64,000 bases of DNA from Oceanitalea stevensii (GCF_014837105.1 NZ_JACSPO010000001.1:873662-937661), one strand, 5' to 3'. Positions 54,311 to 63,175 are shown, counted from the stretch's first letter. Notes: generated by a model from the letters alone, not told the origin. Made by a program: numbers and translations.

Positions 54311-56758
54311 CTAGAGCTTGGTCACCGGGGCGTACCGCAGGAGCAAGCGCTTGACCTGGCCGCCGCCGAAGTCGATCTGGGCGACGGCGCTGGAGCCGGA
54401 GCCCTCGAGGCCGACGACGGTGCCCAGGCCGTAGGAGTCGTGGGTGACCTTGTCACCGATGTCGAAGCCGGGGATGTCGCCCGCCGGTCGCGGGGCCGCC
54501 GAGCCGAAGCTCGGGGTCTCCGGCTCGCTGCGGCGGGTGCGCACCGGGCCGCTGCGTGCGCCGCTGCCCCCGGCGGGACGCCCGCCGCCGTAGCCGAAGC
54601 CGCCGGAGCCCCAGCCACCGCCGCGCAGGGCGTCGGTGGAGGACTCGGCACGACGCCAGTCGAGGAGCTCCTCGGGGATGTCGGAGATGAAACGGCTCGG
54701 CGGCAGCTGCTGCGGCATGCCCCAGGCCGTGCGCACCGCGGCGCGCGACAGGTAGAGGCGCTTGCGGGCGCGGGTAAGGGCGACGTAGGCCAGGCGCCGC
54801 TCCTCGGCGAGCTCGTCCTCGTCGGTGAGCGAGCGCTGGTGGGGGAAGGTGCCGTCCTCCAGGCCGGTGACGAAGACGACCGGGAACTCCAGGCCCTTGG
54901 CGGTGTGGACGGTCATGAGGGTGACCTGCCCCTGGTTGGCGGCGTCGTCGTCGGGGATCTGGTCGGAGTCGGCGACGAGCGCGACCCGCTCGAGGAAGTC
55001 CCCGAGGTCGCCCTCGGGGTCGCTCTGGGAGAACTCGGCGGCCACCGCGTGGAGCTCGGCGAGGTTCTCCACCCGGGTGGCGTCCTGCGGGTCCTCGCTC
55101 GCGCGGAGCTCGGCGAGGTAGCCCGAGCGGTCCAGGGCGGCGTCGAGGATCTCGGCGGGGCCGGCACCGGCGGCGAGCATGTCGCGCAGCCCGGTCATGA
55201 GCTCGTGGAAGCCGCGCACCTGGGTGCGCCCGCGGGTGGCGAGGCCCAGGACCTCGGGGGCGGCGCCGTCGGGAGCCGCGGCGTGCTCGATCGCGGCGCC
55301 GAAGGAGATGCGCTCGCGCTCGGCGTGCGCGGCGAGCATCGCCTCGGCCCGCTCGCCGAGCCCGCGCTTGGGGACGTTGAGGATGCGACGGAGGTTGACG
55401 GCGTCGTCGGGGTTGGCGACGGCCCGCAGGTAGGCGAGGGCGTCCTTGATCTCCTTGCGCTCGTAGAAGCGCGTGCCGCCGACCACCTTGTAGGGGATGC
55501 CGACGCGGACGAGCACCTCCTCCAGCGCCCGCGACTGGGCGTTGGTGCGGTAGAAGACGGCGACGTCACCGGGGCGCACGCCCTCGGAGTCGCCGAGCCG
55601 GTCGATCTCCTCGGCGATGAACCGGGCCTCCTGGTGCTCGGAGTCCGCGACGTAGCCGACCACCTCCGGGCCGGCGCCGCTGTCGGTCCACAGGTTCTTC
55701 GCGCGGCGGTTCGGGTTGCGCGAGATGACCGCGTTGGCGGCGCTGAGGATGTTCTGGGTGGAGCGGTAGTTCTGCTCGAGGAGGATCGTCGTGGCGTCGG
55801 GGTAGTCGGCCTCGAACTCGAGGATGTTGCGGATCGTCGCGCCGCGGAAGGCGTAGATCGACTGGTCGGCGTCACCGACGACGGTGAGCTCGGCCGGCGG
55901 GAGCCCGGCGTCGTCGCCCTCGACGCCCGCGAGCTGCCGGATGAGGACGTACTGCGCGTGGTTGGTGTCCTGGTACTCGTCGACGAGCACGTGGCGGAAC
56001 CGGCGGCGGTAGTGCTCGGCCACGTGCGGGAAGGCCTGGAGCAGGTTGACGGTCTGCATGATGAGGTCGTCGAAGTCGAGGGCGTGCGCCTGGCGCAGCC
56101 GCGCGTCGTACTGCCGGTAGGCCTGGGCGAGCGCGGTGTCGAAGGCGTTGCCCTCGCTCACCTCGGCGGCGAAGGAGTCCGGGTCGACGAGCTCGTTCTT
56201 GAGGTCGGAGACCTTGCGGGAGAAGGTCTTCGGCGGGAACTTCTTGGGGTCGAGGTCGAGCTGGCGCATGACCAGGGCCATGAGGCGCTGGGAGTCGGCG
56301 GCGTCGTAGATGGAGAAGCTCGAGCGCAGGCCGAGGGTGGCGTGCTCCCGGCGCAGGATGCGCACGCACGCGGAGTGGAAGGTGGAGACCCACATGTGCC
56401 GCGCGACCGGGCCGACGAGCTCGGTGACGCGCTCGCGCATCTCCGCGGCGGCCTTGTTGGTGAAGGTGATGGCCAGCACCTCCCCCGCCCGGGCGCGCCC
56501 GGTGGCGAGCAGTCCGGCGATGCGGTGGGTGAGGACGCGGGTCTTGCCCGAGCCGGCGCCCGCGACGATGAGCAGCGGCCCGCCCTGGTGCACGACGGCG
56601 GCGCGCTGCTGCGGGTTGAGACCCTCGAGCAGGTCCGCCTGGCGGGGCGTGACGGGGGCGGCGGAGGGCGCGTCGTCCTCGCGCGGGGGGACGGCGGCGG
56701 CGAGGGGCGGCAGGTTCCCGCCCATGAGCCCGGGCAGGTTGTCGAAGAGGGAGGTCAT
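54311..56758 (-). CDS. pcrA: ATP-dependent DNA helicase UvrD/PcrA
   Basis: 815-residue superfamily 1A 3'-5' helicase in repair and replication restart. Walker A VAGAGSGKTRVLTHR (motif I), VLVDEYQDTN (motif II), VGDADQSIYAFRGA (motif III), VTLMTVHTAKGLEFPVVFV (motif V) and RLAYVALTRARKRLYLS (motif VI) are in order. The C-terminal 60 residues form the PcrA-type Tudor-like tail (GDKVTHDSYGLGTVVGLEG) that contacts RNA polymerase in homologues. GGAAGGG precedes the ATG. Confidence 0.96.
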   Translation of the reverse strand: MTSLFDNLPGLMGGNLPPLAAAVPPREDDAPSAAPVTPRQADLLEGLNPQQRAAVVHQGGPLLIVAGAGSGKTRVLTHRIAGLLATGRARAGEVLAITFTNKAAAEMRERVTELVGPVARHMWVSTFHSACVRILRREHATLGLRSSFSIYDAADSQRLMALVMRQLDLDPKKFPPKTFSRKVSDLKNELVDPDSFAAEVSEGNAFDTALAQAYRQYDARLRQAHALDFDDLIMQTVNLLQAFPHVAEHYRRRFRHVLVDEYQDTNHAQYVLIRQLAGVEGDDAGLPPAELTVVGDADQSIYAFRGATIRNILEFEADYPDATTILLEQNYRSTQNILSAANAVISRNPNRRAKNLWTDSGAGPEVVGYVADSEHQEARFIAEEIDRLGDSEGVRPGDVAVFYRTNAQSRALEEVLVRVGIPYKVVGGTRFYERKEIKDALAYLRAVANPDDAVNLRRILNVPKRGLGERAEAMLAAHAERERISFGAAIEHAAAPDGAAPEVLGLATRGRTQVRGFHELMTGLRDMLAAGAGPAEILDAALDRSGYLAELRASEDPQDATRVENLAELHAVAAEFSQSDPEGDLGDFLERVALVADSDQIPDDDAANQGQVTLMTVHTAKGLEFPVVFVTGLEDGTFPHQRSLTDEDELAEERRLAYVALTRARKRLYLSRAAVRTAWGMPQQLPPSRFISDIPEELLDWRRAESSTDALRGGGWGSGGFGYGGGRPAGGSGARSGPVRTRRSEPETPSFGSAAPRPAGDIPGFDIGDKVTHDSYGLGTVVGLEGSGSSAVAQIDFGGGQVKRLLLRYAPVTKL

Positions 56759-56798
56759 GGCCCTTCCAGGGTAGGTCCTGCCACCGACACCGCCGCCG

Positions 56799-57284
56799 TC
56801 AGGTCTGCCACATGCCGATGAGGAGGGCGCCGGTCGCGATGAGCGCCCCGCTCAGCTCGACGAGGATCGCCAGGCCGACGGCGCGCATCGCCCGGACGGT
56901 GGAGCGCCAGGCCTCGCCCTGGTCGCGCAGGCGGGTGCTCTCGGCGGCGTAGACGCCGGCGACGAAGCCGATCGGCAGCCCGATGACCGGGATGACGAAG
57001 AAGCCGACGACGCCGAGCACTGCCCCGATGACGAGGGTGCGGGCCGGCACGCCGCCCTTGCCGAGGTAGCGCCCGGCGAGGACGTACTTGCCGATCTCCG
57101 CACCGACGACGGCGACGACCGCGATCGTCCCCACCGTCCACCCGACCGTGCCGCCCGTGACGACGGCCCACACGACGGCGGCCGCCCCGACGAGGAAGCC
57201 ACCGCCCGGCACCACCTGCACGACGGCCCCGACGAGCCCGATGATGACGACGATGAGGACGATCGCCTCGCCGAGGACGCCCAT
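56799..57284 (-). CDS. DUF456 membrane protein
   Basis: 161 residues with about five hydrophobic segments. Typical DUF456 features: N-terminal VVPGGGFLVGAAAVVWA, central GRYLGKGGVPARTL, and GLPIGFVAGVYAAE. Function unknown. Its ATG is seven bases after the stop of the upstream membrane-protein gene, so they are likely coupled. Confidence 0.88.
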   Translation of the reverse strand: MGVLGEAIVLIVVIIGLVGAVVQVVPGGGFLVGAAAVVWAVVTGGTVGWTVGTIAVVAVVGAEIGKYVLAGRYLGKGGVPARTLVIGAVLGVVGFFVIPVIGLPIGFVAGVYAAESTRLRDQGEAWRSTVRAMRAVGLAILVELSGALIATGALLIGMWQT

Positions 57285-57291
57285 CAGCGGG

Positions 57292-57636
57292 TCAGCGCCA
57301 CAGCGCCGCGATGGCGATGTTGAGGGTGGTGAGCGCGGCGATGGCGCCGATGAGCGCGCGGCTCGGCTCCTTCTTGCGGCTCGCGACGACGACGAGGGCG
57401 GTGACGACGACGGCGACGACGAGCTTGATGCCGATCTTCATGTAGTTGAGGTCCGGCAGCCCGTCGCCCATCTCGGCGACGCCGGTCATGAGGACGCCGG
57501 TGACGAGCGCGGTGAGCGCGCCGTGGAGGACGCCCGGCGCGAGGCGCGGCGTCCGCAGGTTGGTCACCGTCCCGCCGAGCACGATGGCCCAGCCGACGAG
57601 GTGGAGGAAGAAGAGGAGGTAGTACACGACTGTCAT
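57292..57636 (-). CDS. four-helix membrane protein, unknown function
   Basis: 114 residues. Hydrophobic segments at about 4-24, 37-54, 68-85 and 93-112. HLVGWAIVLGGTVTN and NYMKIGIKL are the most family-like stretches; such proteins are often mislabelled Fe-S protein in actinobacterial genomes although no cysteine is present. ATG start. Located between a methyltransferase and DUF456, same strand. Confidence 0.75.
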   Translation of the reverse strand: MTVVYYLLFFLHLVGWAIVLGGTVTNLRTPRLAPGVLHGALTALVTGVLMTGVAEMGDGLPDLNYMKIGIKLVVAVVVTALVVVASRKKEPSRALIGAIAALTTLNIAIAALWR

Positions 57637-57645
57637 GCCGCCAGC

Positions 57646-58434
57646 CTAGGCGAGCGCCGTCGTCCCCCTGACGAGCCGGGCGCTCGTGTACCGGTTCTCA
57701 CCGGACCTGAACCGGGCGTGGGTGCTGCTCCCCTTGACCGCGGCGAAGCGTTCGAAGGGCCGGTGGACGGCGCGCGGGATCCACGCCTCGAGGAGGGCAC
57801 GACGCCGGTCGTCGTCGAGCTCGAGCGCGGCGCAGACGTTCGCGGTGATGTCGTGCAGCTCCACCACCTCGAGGGGGCCGTGGCGCAGGGTGGCCAGCAG
57901 CTCGACCATGTCGTCCCGCCCGCGGAGGTCGGCGAGCAGGAGACTCCCGCCGGGGCGGAGCACCCGGTGGACCTCCGCGAGGAAGGCCTCGACCGAGGGG
58001 TAGCAGTGCGAGGACTCGACGTTGACGACCACGTCGAAGGACTCGTCGGGGAACGGCAGGTCCAGCGCGTCGCCCTGGACGAAGGTGAGGCCCGGGGCGT
58101 GGCGGTGGCGCCGGCACAGCGCGACGGCGGCGCGGGAGAGGTCGACGCCGGTCGTCGTCCGTGGCGCGCGGTAGCGAGCGAGGAACGAGGAGCCGCCGCC
58201 CCGCCCGCAGCCGACCTCGAGCACGTCCGCGCCGCGCAGGTCCACGTCCCGGGTGACGTGGTCGTAGAGCTGGATGCACATGCGGTCCGGCTCGTCGGCC
58301 GGCTCGAGGGCCAGGGGCTGCTCGTCGGCGTCGAGAGGGGCGTAGCCGTAGTTCATGAAGGCCCACTCCGGGCGGCGCACGCGCGCCCCGAGCACCTCGT
58401 ACAGGGCCCGCCACCCGAGCTGCCGCATCGACAT
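57646..58434 (-). CDS. SAM-dependent methyltransferase, phthiotriol-type
   Basis: 262-residue class I methyltransferase. VLEVGCGRGGGSSFLARY (motif I), TGVDLSRAAV and GDALDLPFPDESFDVV are textbook. The N-terminal WAFMNYGYAPLD resembles mycobacterial lipid O-methyltransferases such as Rv2952, so a lipid or polyketide acceptor is possible, not shown. TAGCCT lies six bases before the ATG; no ribosome binding site. Confidence 0.88.
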   Translation of the reverse strand: MSMRQLGWRALYEVLGARVRRPEWAFMNYGYAPLDADEQPLALEPADEPDRMCIQLYDHVTRDVDLRGADVLEVGCGRGGGSSFLARYRAPRTTTGVDLSRAAVALCRRHRHAPGLTFVQGDALDLPFPDESFDVVVNVESSHCYPSVEAFLAEVHRVLRPGGSLLLADLRGRDDMVELLATLRHGPLEVVELHDITANVCAALELDDDRRRALLEAWIPRAVHRPFERFAAVKGSSTHARFRSGENRYTSARLVRGTTALA

Positions 58435-58440
58435 GCCTGC

Positions 58441-58446
58441 AGGCTA
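58441..58446 (-). promoter_or_regulatory. putative -10 element of a leaderless methyltransferase transcript
   Basis: TAGCCT on the minus strand, six bases before the ATG at 58434. Confidence 0.45.
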
Positions 58447-58481
58447 GGGCCACGCACGCAGCGCTGCGCGCCCCCGCGCCC

Positions 58482-58585
58482 GCCCTGCCGCTCCCGGTCC
58501 CCCCTCCGCCCTGCCGCTCCCGGTCCCCCCTCCGCCCTGCCGCTCCCGGTCCCCCCTGCGCCCTGCCTCTCCCGATCCCCCGCTG
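58482..58585. repeat. 26-bp tandem repeat, four units
   Basis: A 26-bp C-rich unit beginning GCCCTGCCGCTCCCGG repeats at 58482, 58508, 58534 and 58560. The first three are nearly identical; the fourth has drifted. Lies upstream of the methyltransferase start region. No coding potential assigned. Confidence 0.75.
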
Positions 58586-58620
58586 CGGATACGGCTTTCG
58601 GCTGCTGATATATCCGCAGC
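58582..58620. repeat. hairpin inside the repeat block
   Basis: Arms GCTGCGGATA (58582-58591) and TATCCGCAGC (58611-58620), perfect over 10 bp, around 19 nt. The loop includes an AT-rich patch unusual in this GC context. Confidence 0.6.
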
Positions 58621-58658
58621 GAGGAGCAGTGTCCGCAGCGAGGAGCAGTGTCCGCAGC
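58621..58658. repeat. 19-bp tandem repeat, two units
   Basis: GAGGAGCAGTGTCCGCAGC occurs twice in direct tandem (58621-58639 and 58640-58658). The TCCGCAGC end also matches the right arm of the preceding hairpin, as if the repeat grew from it. Confidence 0.7.
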
Positions 58659-58711
58659 GCGGTGCGGCGAGCCGCCGAGCGCCGCAGCGCGGTGCGGCGA
58701 GCCGCCGAGCG
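58652..58711. repeat. 30-bp tandem repeat, two units, near the response regulator stop
   Basis: Two units of 30 bp beginning CCGCAGCGCGGTGCGGCGAG, each containing the small hairpin GCGGC-GA-GCCGC. May terminate the response-regulator transcript, whose stop is about 20 bases away. Confidence 0.65.
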
Positions 58712-58732
58712 GCGCACCGCCGGGCCGCCCGC

Positions 58733-59407
58733 TCAGATGAGCCGGCGCACCGCCGCCCACCGGGTGAGCTCGTGGCGCGAGGAGAGCTGGAGCTTGCGCA
58801 GCACCGCGGACACGTGGGTCTCCACGGTCTTCACCGAGATGAACAGCTCGCTCGCCACCTCCTTGTAGGAGTACCCACGGGCGATGAGCCGCATGACCTC
58901 CTGCTCGCGAGCGGAGAGCCGGTCGAGCTCGTCGTCGGTCGTGGCGATGTCCTTCGCGGCGGTGCCGAAGGCGTCCAGGACGAAGCCCGCGAGCCGCGGG
59001 GAGAAGACGGCGTCCCCGCCGGCCACCCGGCGCACGGCGTCGGCGAGCTCGGTCGGGGTGATCGCCTTGGTCACGTAGCCGCGAGCGCCGGCGCGGATGA
59101 CCCCGACGACGTCCTCGCTGGCGTCCGACACGGACAGCGCGAGGAAGCGGGTCGGGACGTCGCGGCAGCCGGTGATGACGTCGATGCCGCCCCCGCCGCG
59201 GCCGCCGGGCAGGTGGACGTCGAGGAGGACGACGTCGGGCCGCGTCTCGCGGACGACGGCGACGGCAGACTCGACGTCCGCGGCCTCCCCGACGATCCGC
59301 AGGTCCGGGGCGTGCGCCTCGAGCTCGCTGCGCACCCCGCTGCGCACGAGGGCGTGGTCGTCGACGACGACGACCCGCAGCCGACCGTCCTCTGGTGTCG
59401 TGCTCAT
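58733..59407 (-). CDS. LuxR/NarL family response regulator
   Basis: 224 residues: receiver domain (about 8-135) with phosphoacceptor Asp63 in VVLLDVHLPGG, acidic pair Asp16-Asp17, and Lys in YVTKAITP. C-terminal LuxR helix-turn-helix (about 160-220) with LSAREQEVMRLIARGYSYKEVA and VKTVETHVSAVL. The ATG lies one base after the kinase stop, so it is the kinase partner. Probably controls the divergent PspC/LiaF-like operon. Confidence 0.95.
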   Translation of the reverse strand: MSTTPEDGRLRVVVVDDHALVRSGVRSELEAHAPDLRIVGEAADVESAVAVVRETRPDVVLLDVHLPGGRGGGGIDVITGCRDVPTRFLALSVSDASEDVVGVIRAGARGYVTKAITPTELADAVRRVAGGDAVFSPRLAGFVLDAFGTAAKDIATTDDELDRLSAREQEVMRLIARGYSYKEVASELFISVKTVETHVSAVLRKLQLSSRHELTRWAAVRRLI

Positions 59408-59408
59408 G

Positions 59409-60653
59409 TCACTCCCCTGTCGCCGGCTCGGGCATCCGCAGCACGACCTCCGTGCCCACCAGGCCGCTGCCCGGTCCCGTACGGATCGTCGCACTGCCGC
59501 CGTGCCGTTCCAAGCGGCCGACGATCGAGTCGCGCACCCCGTGCCGGTCGTCCGGCACGGCGGCGGGGTCGAAGCCCGGCCCGCGGTCGCGGACGAAGAC
59601 CTCCGTCGCGCTCTCGCCGACCTCGACGTAGAGGGACACGGGCGGTGCGCCGTGGACGACGGCGTTGCGCAGCGCCTCCCGGGTGGCGGCGAGCAGCGGC
59701 TCGGTCGTGGCGTGCGGGGCCCGGTCACCGGCGGTGACGACGTCGACGGCCACCCCGTGCTGGTCCTCGACGTCCGCGGCGACCTCCCGCAGCGCGGCCG
59801 CCACCGAGGTGCCCGCGGCGGGGCGGTCGGCGTAGAGCCACTGCCGCAGCTCGCGCTCCTGCGCGCGGGCGAGCCGGGCCACCTGGTCGGGGTCGTCGGC
59901 GCGGGCGCGGATGAGGGAGAGCGTCTGGAGGACGGAGTCGTGCAGGTGGGCGGCGATGTCGGCCCGCTCGGACTCCCGTGCACGGGCGGTGCGCTCAGCG
60001 CTGAGGTCGCGCACGAGCCGCAGCCACACCGGCGCGAGGACGACGGCCACGCCCACGAGGATGGCGGTGCTCGCGAGGATGCCGGAGAGGAGCTCGTCGG
60101 CACCCAGCCCGCGACCGAGCAGGAGCACGATGCCGACGACGGCGAGGAGCAGCCCGCCGCCCACGCGCGCCACCCGGTGCCACCGGGGCGCAGGCGCGGC
60201 GTCCTGCCCGGACAGCGACGCGTCGAGCTGCGTCCACACCAGGGCGGCGCCGCCGACGACGACGAGGAGCGGCACCAGCCACTCGTTGGGCAGCGGCACG
60301 TCCGCGCGCCACAGGAGCACCGCACCGGCGGCGAGGAGCAGGAGCAGGCCGACGACGACGTCGGTCGCCGGGACGACGCGCCCCATCCTCCGCAGCCTCG
60401 GCGCCAGCCGGGCGGACGCCGCCGGGCGCGCGGCCTCGGCCGCGTCCTCGGGGTCGCCGCTGGGCACGAGCACCCACAGCCAGCCGTAGAGGACGATCCC
60501 GGCCCCGAAGGCGAGCACCGACAGCAGCATGGCCAGGCGCACCCGCGCCACGGGCAGGCCGAGGTGGGCCGCCAGGCCGGCGCACACGCCGCCGATCCGC
60601 TGACCGGCCGTCGGCCGGCGCAGGGGCAGCCGCTCGGGGAGGAAGGTCGTCAC
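59409..60653 (-). CDS. PspC-domain sensor histidine kinase
   Basis: 414-residue membrane kinase. N-terminal PspC domain (about 10-65, RIGGVCAGLAAHLGL), further membrane helices to about 210, HisKA_3 dimerisation with phospho-His238 in AHLHDSVLQTL, and a HATPase_c domain with EALRNAVVHG and RDRGPGFDP. NarL/LiaS-type kinase sensing the envelope. The GTG is predicted leaderless with GACGAT six bases upstream. Confidence 0.94.
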   Translation of the reverse strand: MTTFLPERLPLRRPTAGQRIGGVCAGLAAHLGLPVARVRLAMLLSVLAFGAGIVLYGWLWVLVPSGDPEDAAEAARPAASARLAPRLRRMGRVVPATDVVVGLLLLLAAGAVLLWRADVPLPNEWLVPLLVVVGGAALVWTQLDASLSGQDAAPAPRWHRVARVGGGLLLAVVGIVLLLGRGLGADELLSGILASTAILVGVAVVLAPVWLRLVRDLSAERTARARESERADIAAHLHDSVLQTLSLIRARADDPDQVARLARAQERELRQWLYADRPAAGTSVAAALREVAADVEDQHGVAVDVVTAGDRAPHATTEPLLAATREALRNAVVHGAPPVSLYVEVGESATEVFVRDRGPGFDPAAVPDDRHGVRDSIVGRLERHGGSATIRTGPGSGLVGTEVVLRMPEPATGE

Positions 60654-60659
60654 GGCTCG

Positions 60660-60665
60660 ATCGTC
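60660..60665 (-). promoter_or_regulatory. putative -10 element of a leaderless kinase transcript
   Basis: GACGAT on the minus strand, six bases before the kinase GTG. Confidence 0.35.
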
Positions 60666-60800
60666 ACACGCCGCGGGCCCCCACCGGGAGTCCCCCGACC
60701 CAGGACCAGGGGCGGCCCCGGGGTCCGAGGGGCGCCGGCCGGGGGCGGGTCAGGGGTCTCCCCGATACCCGGCGCGGGCCGCGCACGCTTTGCTGGTCCT

Positions 60801-62375
60801 ATGAACGGCCACAGTGCACCGCACACCCCACCCGCACCACCCTCTCCGCCGTCGGTCGGCTTCTTCGACTCCGTCCGCCGCCTCGGCATCTGGCGCTCGA
60901 CCGACCGCTGGGCCGGGGGCGTGGCCGCCGGCATCGGCCGGCGCTACGGCCTGGACCCGCTGCTCGTGCGCGGGCTCTTCGTCGTCGTCACGCTCTTCGG
61001 CGGCCTCGGGCTCGTCCTCTACGGCCTCGCCTGGGCGCTGCTCCCCGAGGAGACCGACGGCCGCATCCACCTCGAGGAGGCGGTGCGAGGACGGTTCGAC
61101 ATCGCCCTCGCCGGCGCCGCCGCCGTCCTCGTCATCGGCCTCAGCCGACCGGTCTTCTGGTGGGGTGCGGCCTGGTGGTCCGCCCCCTGGGTCCTCGCCG
61201 TCGTGGCGGTCGTCGTCCTCGTCATCGCGACCAAGGACCGCGACACGACGACGGCGCCGCCCGCCCCGGGCACCCCGCCCCCCTTCGCGGCCGGCCCGAC
61301 CACCGCCCCGCCCCCGCCCGCCCCGCCGCGGCCCGCCTACGACGTCCCGGAGGACGCCATGCCCCAGACCACCGCCCCGGCCACGGGAGAGACCTCGTCG
61401 ACGGAGGTGACCGTGTCCCCCACGCTGCCGATGATCGAGTCCGCCACGCGCCCGCTGTCCGCGGACACGACGACCGAGGACGTGCCCGGTCCCACCGAGC
61501 CCACGGAGCCGGCAGCGCCCGGCACCACCGCCCCGGGTGAGGGCAGCTGGCACGGCGGCGGCGCGGGCTGGCACAGCGGTGCCGCCTGGCACGGCGGCTC
61601 GGCCGCTGGCGGCGACGGCGGTGCCGGGTGGAGCGGCGGGCAGGCACCCCCGCCGCAGCCCCCCCAGCCCCCGCGTCCGCCCGTCCCCGGGCCCGGGTCC
61701 CGCACCACCAGCCTCGTCCTGGCGATCTCGCTCCTCGGCGCCGCCGGCGTCGCCCTCGCCCACCAGCAGGGCGTGCTCGACGCCAACCCGTGGCTCATCG
61801 GCGGCGGCGGTGTCCTCGCCGTCCTCGGCGCCGGCGTCCTCGTCAGCGGCATCCGCGGGCGCAGCCAGGGCGGGATCGGCGTCGTCGCCCTGCTCGTCGC
61901 CCTCGTCATGGTCCCGGCCGCGGCCGCGGCGGCCACGCTGCCCGGCTTCGCCCGCTTCGGCGCCGACGCGACCACCTGGGCCGGGGACCCCACGTGGGTC
62001 CCGCGCACGGCGGAGGAGGCGGAGGGCGGCTACTCGCTCGTCGCCGGCCAGCTCGTCGTCGACCTCACCGAGCTCGACGAGGACGCGACCCTCCCCGTCA
62101 GCGTGACCTTCGGCAACCTCACCCTCGTCGTCCCCGAGGACGCCGACGTCACGGTCAACGCCGAGGTCACGGCCGGGGAGATCGTCGGCCCGCTCGACGA
62201 CGACTGGTCCGGCCCCGGAGCGCCGTGGTGGGGCTCGACCCGCAGCGACGACTCCATCACCAACGGCGCGGGCATCAGCACGACCCTCGTCCAGGAGGGC
62301 GACGGCCGCGGCCCGGAGATCGTCGTCGACGCGGCGGTCACCTTCGGCCAGCTCTACATCGAGGAGACGTCATGA
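60801..62375 (+). CDS. PspC-domain membrane protein with LiaF-like C-terminus
   Basis: 524 residues. PspC domain (about 28-90: RWAGGVAAGIGRRYGLDPLLVRGLF), three to four helices, a long Pro/Thr/Gly-rich linker (about 145-295) with repeated GWHSG-type motifs, more helices (about 300-375), and a C-terminal beta-strand domain (TFGNLTLVVPEDADV) like the LiaF/toast-rack fold. Envelope-stress protein, divergent from its PspC kinase and LuxR regulator. Confidence 0.88.
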   Translation: MNGHSAPHTPPAPPSPPSVGFFDSVRRLGIWRSTDRWAGGVAAGIGRRYGLDPLLVRGLFVVVTLFGGLGLVLYGLAWALLPEETDGRIHLEEAVRGRFDIALAGAAAVLVIGLSRPVFWWGAAWWSAPWVLAVVAVVVLVIATKDRDTTTAPPAPGTPPPFAAGPTTAPPPPAPPRPAYDVPEDAMPQTTAPATGETSSTEVTVSPTLPMIESATRPLSADTTTEDVPGPTEPTEPAAPGTTAPGEGSWHGGGAGWHSGAAWHGGSAAGGDGGAGWSGGQAPPPQPPQPPRPPVPGPGSRTTSLVLAISLLGAAGVALAHQQGVLDANPWLIGGGGVLAVLGAGVLVSGIRGRSQGGIGVVALLVALVMVPAAAAAATLPGFARFGADATTWAGDPTWVPRTAEEAEGGYSLVAGQLVVDLTELDEDATLPVSVTFGNLTLVVPEDADVTVNAEVTAGEIVGPLDDDWSGPGAPWWGSTRSDDSITNGAGISTTLVQEGDGRGPEIVVDAAVTFGQLYIEETS

Positions 62376-62587
62376 CCGACACCGACAGCTACACCGACCC
62401 CTCACCCGTGCGCCGCGGGCCCCGCGTGGGGACCGTCGTCTGGGGGATCATCCTGCTCCTGCTCGGGCTGGGGGTGCTGGGCGTCGGCGCCGGCCTCACC
62501 GTGGACCTGCAGGCCGCGCTCATCGCGCTCCTCGCCCTCGCCGGGGTGGGCCTGCTCGTGAAGGCCCTCCTCACCCGCTCCGACTGA
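62372..62587 (+). CDS. small two-helix membrane protein
   Basis: 71 residues with two hydrophobic segments (about 20-41 and 46-66). The ATG overlaps the PspC gene stop (ATGA), so it is translated with it and likely part of the same envelope-stress module. No family recognised. Confidence 0.75.
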   Translation: MTDTDSYTDPSPVRRGPRVGTVVWGIILLLLGLGVLGVGAGLTVDLQAALIALLALAGVGLLVKALLTRSD

Positions 62588-62601
62588 CCTGCCAAAACAC
62601 A

Positions 62602-62644
62602 CGCCGAGAGCCGGATTCCTCGTCGAGGAATCCGGCTCTCGGCG
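62602..62644. terminator. palindrome-family bidirectional terminator
   Basis: A 43-base palindrome: perfect 21-bp arms beginning CGCCGAGAGCCGGATTCC and a single T at the centre (62623). Lies between convergent stops. Outer half-site shared with the family near 20.9, 28.5, 42.0 and 54.3 kb. Confidence 0.75.
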
Positions 62645-62656
62645 CGTGCGGGAGTG

Positions 62657-63175
62657 CTAGGCGACGGGCTCGCGGACCGGCTCACGGGCCGGCTCGATGG
62701 CCGCGGGGACCTTGGCGAGCTGGTTCATGCCCAGGCCGATGACGACGAGGAGGGCACCGAGGCCGATGACGAGGGCGGCGACGCCGTAGGAGACGACCGA
62801 GGTGAAGAGCGAGGCGCGGAGGAAGGAGGCGTTCATGATCGTCTCGCGCTGCGCCTGGAACTCGGCGGCGGCCTCGGTGTCACCGGCGGCCTCGGCCTCA
62901 CCGGCGAGGGCGCCGAGCTCGGCGTAGGTGGCGCCGTTCGTGGCGTGCAGCGCGTGGGTGTTGATGATGTCGGCCTGGGCGTAGGCGCTGAACGGGCCCT
63001 GGACCTCGGCGCCGGCGAGGAATGCGGCGTCCTCGGGGACGGTGATGTTCTCCGCCTTGAGCTGGCTGGTAACCATGCCCCAGGTGACGCCGCCGGCGAT
63101 GACGAAGATGGCTCCGGCAACGATGGCGAGGAGGCCTGCGATGCGGGCGATACCGGTGCGGCGGGTCGTGCTCAT
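62657..63175 (-). CDS. two-helix membrane protein (often mislabelled LigA)
   Basis: 172 residues with a membrane segment at each end (about 13-35 and 127-149). The extracellular middle, with ENITVPEDAAFLAG and GPFSAYAQADIINTHAL, matches an actinobacterial family commonly but wrongly named aromatic ring-opening dioxygenase LigA. Function unknown. AAAGGA precedes the ATG. Confidence 0.8.
   Translation of the reverse strand: MSTTRRTGIARIAGLLAIVAGAIFVIAGGVTWGMVTSQLKAENITVPEDAAFLAGAEVQGPFSAYAQADIINTHALHATNGATYAELGALAGEAEAAGDTEAAAEFQAQRETIMNASFLRASLFTSVVSYGVAALVIGLGALLVVIGLGMNQLAKVPAAIEPAREPVREPVA

Noticed and set aside
54248-56821. An 857-codon open frame opposite pcrA
   Set aside because: Same reason: helicase motifs I-VI are all on the minus strand, and the opposite product is compositionally biased with no recognisable domain.
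58482-58711. CRISPR array
   Set aside because: The repeats are directly adjacent, differ in unit length (26, 19 and 30 bp), have no unique spacers, and no cas gene is nearby.
62657-63175. Aromatic ring-opening dioxygenase LigA
   Set aside because: The common database name does not fit: the protein is 172 residues with two membrane helices and no metal-binding His/Glu pattern of a dioxygenase.
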